From NCBI GenBank assembly GCA_021157445.1, contig JAGGWM010000178.1, forward strand, positions 1-7,922: a stretch of 7,922 bases of DNA, given 5' to 3'. The notes under the pieces were generated by a model. It had not been told where the DNA came from. It was given only the letters and a program-made list of their open reading frames with translations, and did no database searches. Positions 6,129 to 7,922 of this stretch are shown here, piece after piece. Numbering within the stretch: position 1 is the stretch's first letter; every line of letters starts with the position of its first letter. The position numbers and the translations under genes are program-made. The stretch comes from Thermococcus sp. GTDB lineage: Archaea > Methanobacteriota_B > Thermococci > Thermococcales > Thermococcaceae.

Positions 6129-7588
6129 GTCCTAGCAAACCTCGCTATGTATTTTGCTTCTTTTCCACAGTGGGCACATTTCTTTCCTTCAACCCTTGCC
6201 GTTTCTTCTGGGTAGGGTATTCCAAGCATGCTGGCATCAAGGATTTCCTCCATTTCAACGCCACAGCTCTCTTCACCACACCATGGAAGCTCTACCACTC
6301 CTCTTCTGTCTTCAAAGAGCTGTTTTGCTTCTTCTATTGTGTCCACTCTCTTTATGTGGCTCTCCAAGAATTCTTTCGCCCTTGCATAGAGGTTTTCCAT
6401 TATTGCATCAAGGGTCTTTCTAACCTCTTCAACAATTTTCTCCCTTTCGACGCTGAATTTTTCAAAGGTGTCCCTTCTTGCCAGCACTGCCTTATTTTCT
6501 TCAACATCTTTTGGTCCCACTTCAATTCTCAGTGGGACACCCTTAATCTCCCAGTCGTAGAACTTTCTTCCGGGTCTTATGTCTTCTCTATCATCCACAT
6601 GAACCCTAATGCCTGCTGTCTTGAGTTCTTCAGCAAGCTCCTTGGCATAGGCATTGACATCATAGGGAGAGTCCTTCATTGGAATCGGAACTATTACCAC
6701 CTGGATTGGAGCTATTGTTGGAGGCAGTACAAGACCGTTGTCATCTCCATGTATAGCCATAACTGCTGCCAATAACCTCTCGCTCATTCCAAAGGTAGTC
6801 TGGTGAACGTACTCATGGGTTCCATCCTCTTTTTCATAAGTTATCTCGTAAGCTTTTGCAAAGTTCTGCTTGTAGTTGTGCATTGTCCCAATTTGCAAAG
6901 TCCTTCCGTCAGGCATTATCACCTCTGCACCAAGGGAATAGAATGCCCCAGGGAATTTATCCCAATCTGGCCTTTTTGAGACGATGTATGGTAAGGCAAG
7001 TTTTTTGGCAAGGTTATCGAATATTTCGAGGTCTTCTTTTATTTGTCTCTCAGCATCTTCAAAGCTGTCATGGGCAGTGTGGGATTCAAAGAATCTGCTT
7101 ATTTCCCTTACTCTAATTAAAGGCCTTGTGTGCTTTGTCTCGTATCTGTAAACGTTGACTATCTGGTAAACCTTGAAGGGTAGATCTGCATGAGACCTGA
7201 TCCAGAGGTTAAACATGGGATACATTGCGGTTTCGCTGGTTGGCCTCAAGATAAGTTTTACATCCAAGGGTCTTTCACCGGCGTGAGTAACCCACAAAAC
7301 CTCTCCATGGAATCCCGCTATATGCTCGGCTTCTTTCTCAAACTCAGTCTCGGGGATTAGAGCTGGAAAGAGCACTTCATTATGACCGGTTCTTCTCATC
7401 TCTTCGTGGATGAAATTTTCAATATTCCTCATGATTCTAAATCCATAGGGCAACCAGACGTTCATTCCCTTTACCGGATATCTCTTATCCTGTATCCCAG
7501 CGAGTTCTATCATCTCATTGTACCATTCGCTGAACTCGTTTGACCACCTTTCTCTCTTCACTTTTGGTCTATTGTTACTGTTACCCAT
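6122..7588 (-). CDS. proS: Prolyl-tRNA synthetase (archaeal/eukaryotic type)
   Basis: Class II synthetase that charges tRNA-Pro with proline, ATP-dependent and cytoplasmic. The 488 residues match the archaeal type. Class II motif 1 lies around 41-64, RPTSE at 115-119 is the proline-site TxE loop, motif 2 spans [17 protein letters not shown] (146-162) into FFESHTAHD, and motif 3 is [17 protein letters not shown] (267-283). The anticodon-binding domain covers about 295-395. The C-terminal extension has four cysteines, Cys437, Cys442, Cys471 and Cys474, set for zinc, and ends in Tyr as archaeal/eukaryotic ProRS usually does. The bacterial editing insertion is absent. The ATG at 7588 has GGTGAT 6 nt upstream (7595-7600). 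The gene is transcribed alone, and its 3' end overlaps pcp by 7 bp. Confidence 0.98.
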   Translation of the reverse strand: MGNSNNRPKVKRERWSNEFSEWYNEMIELAGIQDKRYPVKGMNVWLPYGFRIMRNIENFIHEEMRRTGHNEVLFPALIPETEFEKEAEHIAGFHGEVLWVTHAGERPLDVKLILRPTSETAMYPMFNLWIRSHADLPFKVYQIVNVYRYETKHTRPLIRVREISRFFESHTAHDSFEDAERQIKEDLEIFDNLAKKLALPYIVSKRPDWDKFPGAFYSLGAEVIMPDGRTLQIGTMHNYKQNFAKAYEITYEKEDGTHEYVHQTTFGMSERLLAAVMAIHGDDNGLVLPPTIAPIQVVIVPIPMKDSPYDVNAYAKELAEELKTAGIRVHVDDREDIRPGRKFYDWEIKGVPLRIEVGPKDVEENKAVLARRDTFEKFSVEREKIVEEVRKTLDAIMENLYARAKEFLESHIKRVDTIEEAKQLFEDRRGVVELPWCGEESCGVEMEEILDASMLGIPYPEETARVEGKKCAHCGKEAKYIARFARTY

Positions 7589-7617
7589 AAACTCATCACC
7601 TATCCTTTAAAAACGTC

Positions 7618-7637
7618 CAATGTTTTTTAATCTTTCG
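7618..7637 (-). promoter_or_regulatory. Promoter of proS
   Basis: On the minus strand CGAAAGATTAAAAAACATTG holds BRE-like CGAAAG and TATA-like ATTAAAAAA, beginning 49 nt before the ATG at 7588. It matches the carboxypeptidase promoter over almost all of its 20 bases with the same distance to the start. Function is inferred from position and this recurrence. Confidence 0.6.
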
Positions 7638-7646
7638 CAGATTTCT

Positions 7647-7661
7647 CAAAAAGTTTTATTA
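7647..7661 (+). promoter_or_regulatory. Promoter of the 2-hydroxyacid dehydrogenase gene
   Basis: CAAAAAGTTTTATTA combines an A-rich BRE-like element with TATA-like TTTTATTA centred about 39 nt before the ATG at 7696. It is 10 bp from the divergent proS promoter. The predicted start near 7683 would just include the GGTGA at 7686-7690. Confidence 0.55.
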
Positions 7662-7695
7662 ACATGTTTCGATGAGTGTTTTAGTGGTGAAAGAA

Positions 7696-7922
7696 ATGAG
7701 GCCAAAAGTTTTAGTTCTTTTTAATATGAAAAGCAAGCCTCTGGAGCTTTTGAAGCAGCACTGCGATGTTGATGTCCTGGTGTACCCGGAGAAGGAAAAA
7801 ATACTGGAAGTAATCGGCAGATACAATGGACTAATAGTGTCCCCCCTAAACAGGGTGGACAGAGAGATAATTGAGAAAGGGGAGAACCTTAAAGTCATAA
7901 GTACCCATTCCGCTGGCTATGA
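7696..7922 (+). CDS. D-isomer-specific 2-hydroxyacid dehydrogenase family protein, N-terminus (partial, runs off right edge)
   Basis: The 75 visible residues form the start of the substrate-binding domain of the NAD(P)-dependent D-2-hydroxyacid dehydrogenase family (glyoxylate reductase, phosphoglycerate dehydrogenase and relatives; about 310-335 residues when complete). The pattern is PKVLVLF (3-9), then NGLIVSPLNRVDREIIE (44-60), then LKVISTHSAGYD at the cut, equivalent to the family's LKxIxxxxxGxD. The catalytic Arg/Glu/His and the Rossmann GxGxxG lie beyond the edge, so substrate and cofactor cannot be judged. The ATG at 7696 has GGTGA 5 nt upstream. The MRPKVLVLFNMKSKP opening differs from the usual glyoxylate reductase start and suggests one of the less characterised Thermococcales paralogues. 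Confidence 0.8.
   Translation, partial: MRPKVLVLFNMKSKPLELLKQHCDVDVLVYPEKEKILEVIGRYNGLIVSPLNRVDREIIEKGENLKVISTHSAGY

Noticed and set aside
6170..6775. 201-residue open frame on the plus strand opposite proS, plus smaller ones at 6154-6423 and 6856-7116
   Set aside because: These are antisense to the C-terminal and central coding sequence of prolyl-tRNA synthetase, which is intact. The cysteine/phenylalanine-rich products look like reverse-frame translations.
1..7922. CRISPR array, insertion sequence, tRNA, integration site or defence cluster
   Set aside because: No regularly spaced repeats, transposase or integrase coding sequence, tRNA-like cloverleaf or terminal inverted repeats were seen. 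All but short spacers are filled with intact housekeeping or metabolic genes.

Overview
The window looks like chromosomal DNA from a hyperthermophilic euryarchaeon of the order Thermococcales (Thermococcus or Pyrococcus). The evidence is a tungsten-type aldehyde:ferredoxin oxidoreductase, a fused CTP:inositol-1-phosphate cytidylyltransferase/di-myo-inositol-phosphate-phosphate synthase (a heat-stress solute enzyme), an M32 carboxypeptidase very close to the Pyrococcus furiosus enzyme, a Cys4 archaeal-type prolyl-tRNA synthetase, GGTGA(T) Shine-Dalgarno sites 4-7 nt before most starts, and archaeal BRE/TATA-like boxes about 30-40 nt before start codons. The base composition is moderately AT-rich. 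Genus and species cannot be fixed from this sequence alone.

Layout, left to right. Bases 1-914 (minus) hold the N-terminal half of aldehyde:ferredoxin oxidoreductase, cut by the window edge. Bases 1092-2369 (minus) hold the fused inositol solute enzyme. From a divergent intergenic region, 2501-4003 (plus) encodes thermostable carboxypeptidase 1. It converges on, and overlaps by 9 bp, a two-gene minus-strand operon: a geranylgeranyl-reductase-like flavoprotein (4341-5459) followed by a small ASCH-domain protein (3995-4339). From a 63-bp divergent spacer, 5523-6128 (plus) encodes pyroglutamyl peptidase, which overlaps by 7 bp the convergent prolyl-tRNA synthetase gene (6122-7588, minus). A last divergent spacer leads to the N-terminus of a D-2-hydroxyacid dehydrogenase family protein (7696 to the right edge, plus).

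The gene set fits a peptide-fermenting lifestyle. Two peptidases release amino acids, AOR oxidises aldehydes that arise during amino-acid and 2-keto-acid fermentation, and a 2-hydroxyacid dehydrogenase may handle 2-keto acids. The solute enzyme and ProRS are stress and housekeeping functions. The genes are mostly separate transcription units packed tightly with divergent starts and overlapping convergent ends. The only clear operon is the flavoprotein/ASCH pair.

I found no mobile element, CRISPR array, tRNA, rRNA, toxin-antitoxin or defence cluster, and no gene-free stretch longer than 177 bp. I do not see a new multi-gene system. The points most worth a second look are the flavoprotein/ASCH pair, a near-identical 20-bp promoter shared by the carboxypeptidase and proS genes, the crowded repeat-bearing divergent spacer at 5460-5522, and bacterial-like sequence signatures in the pyroglutamyl peptidase.
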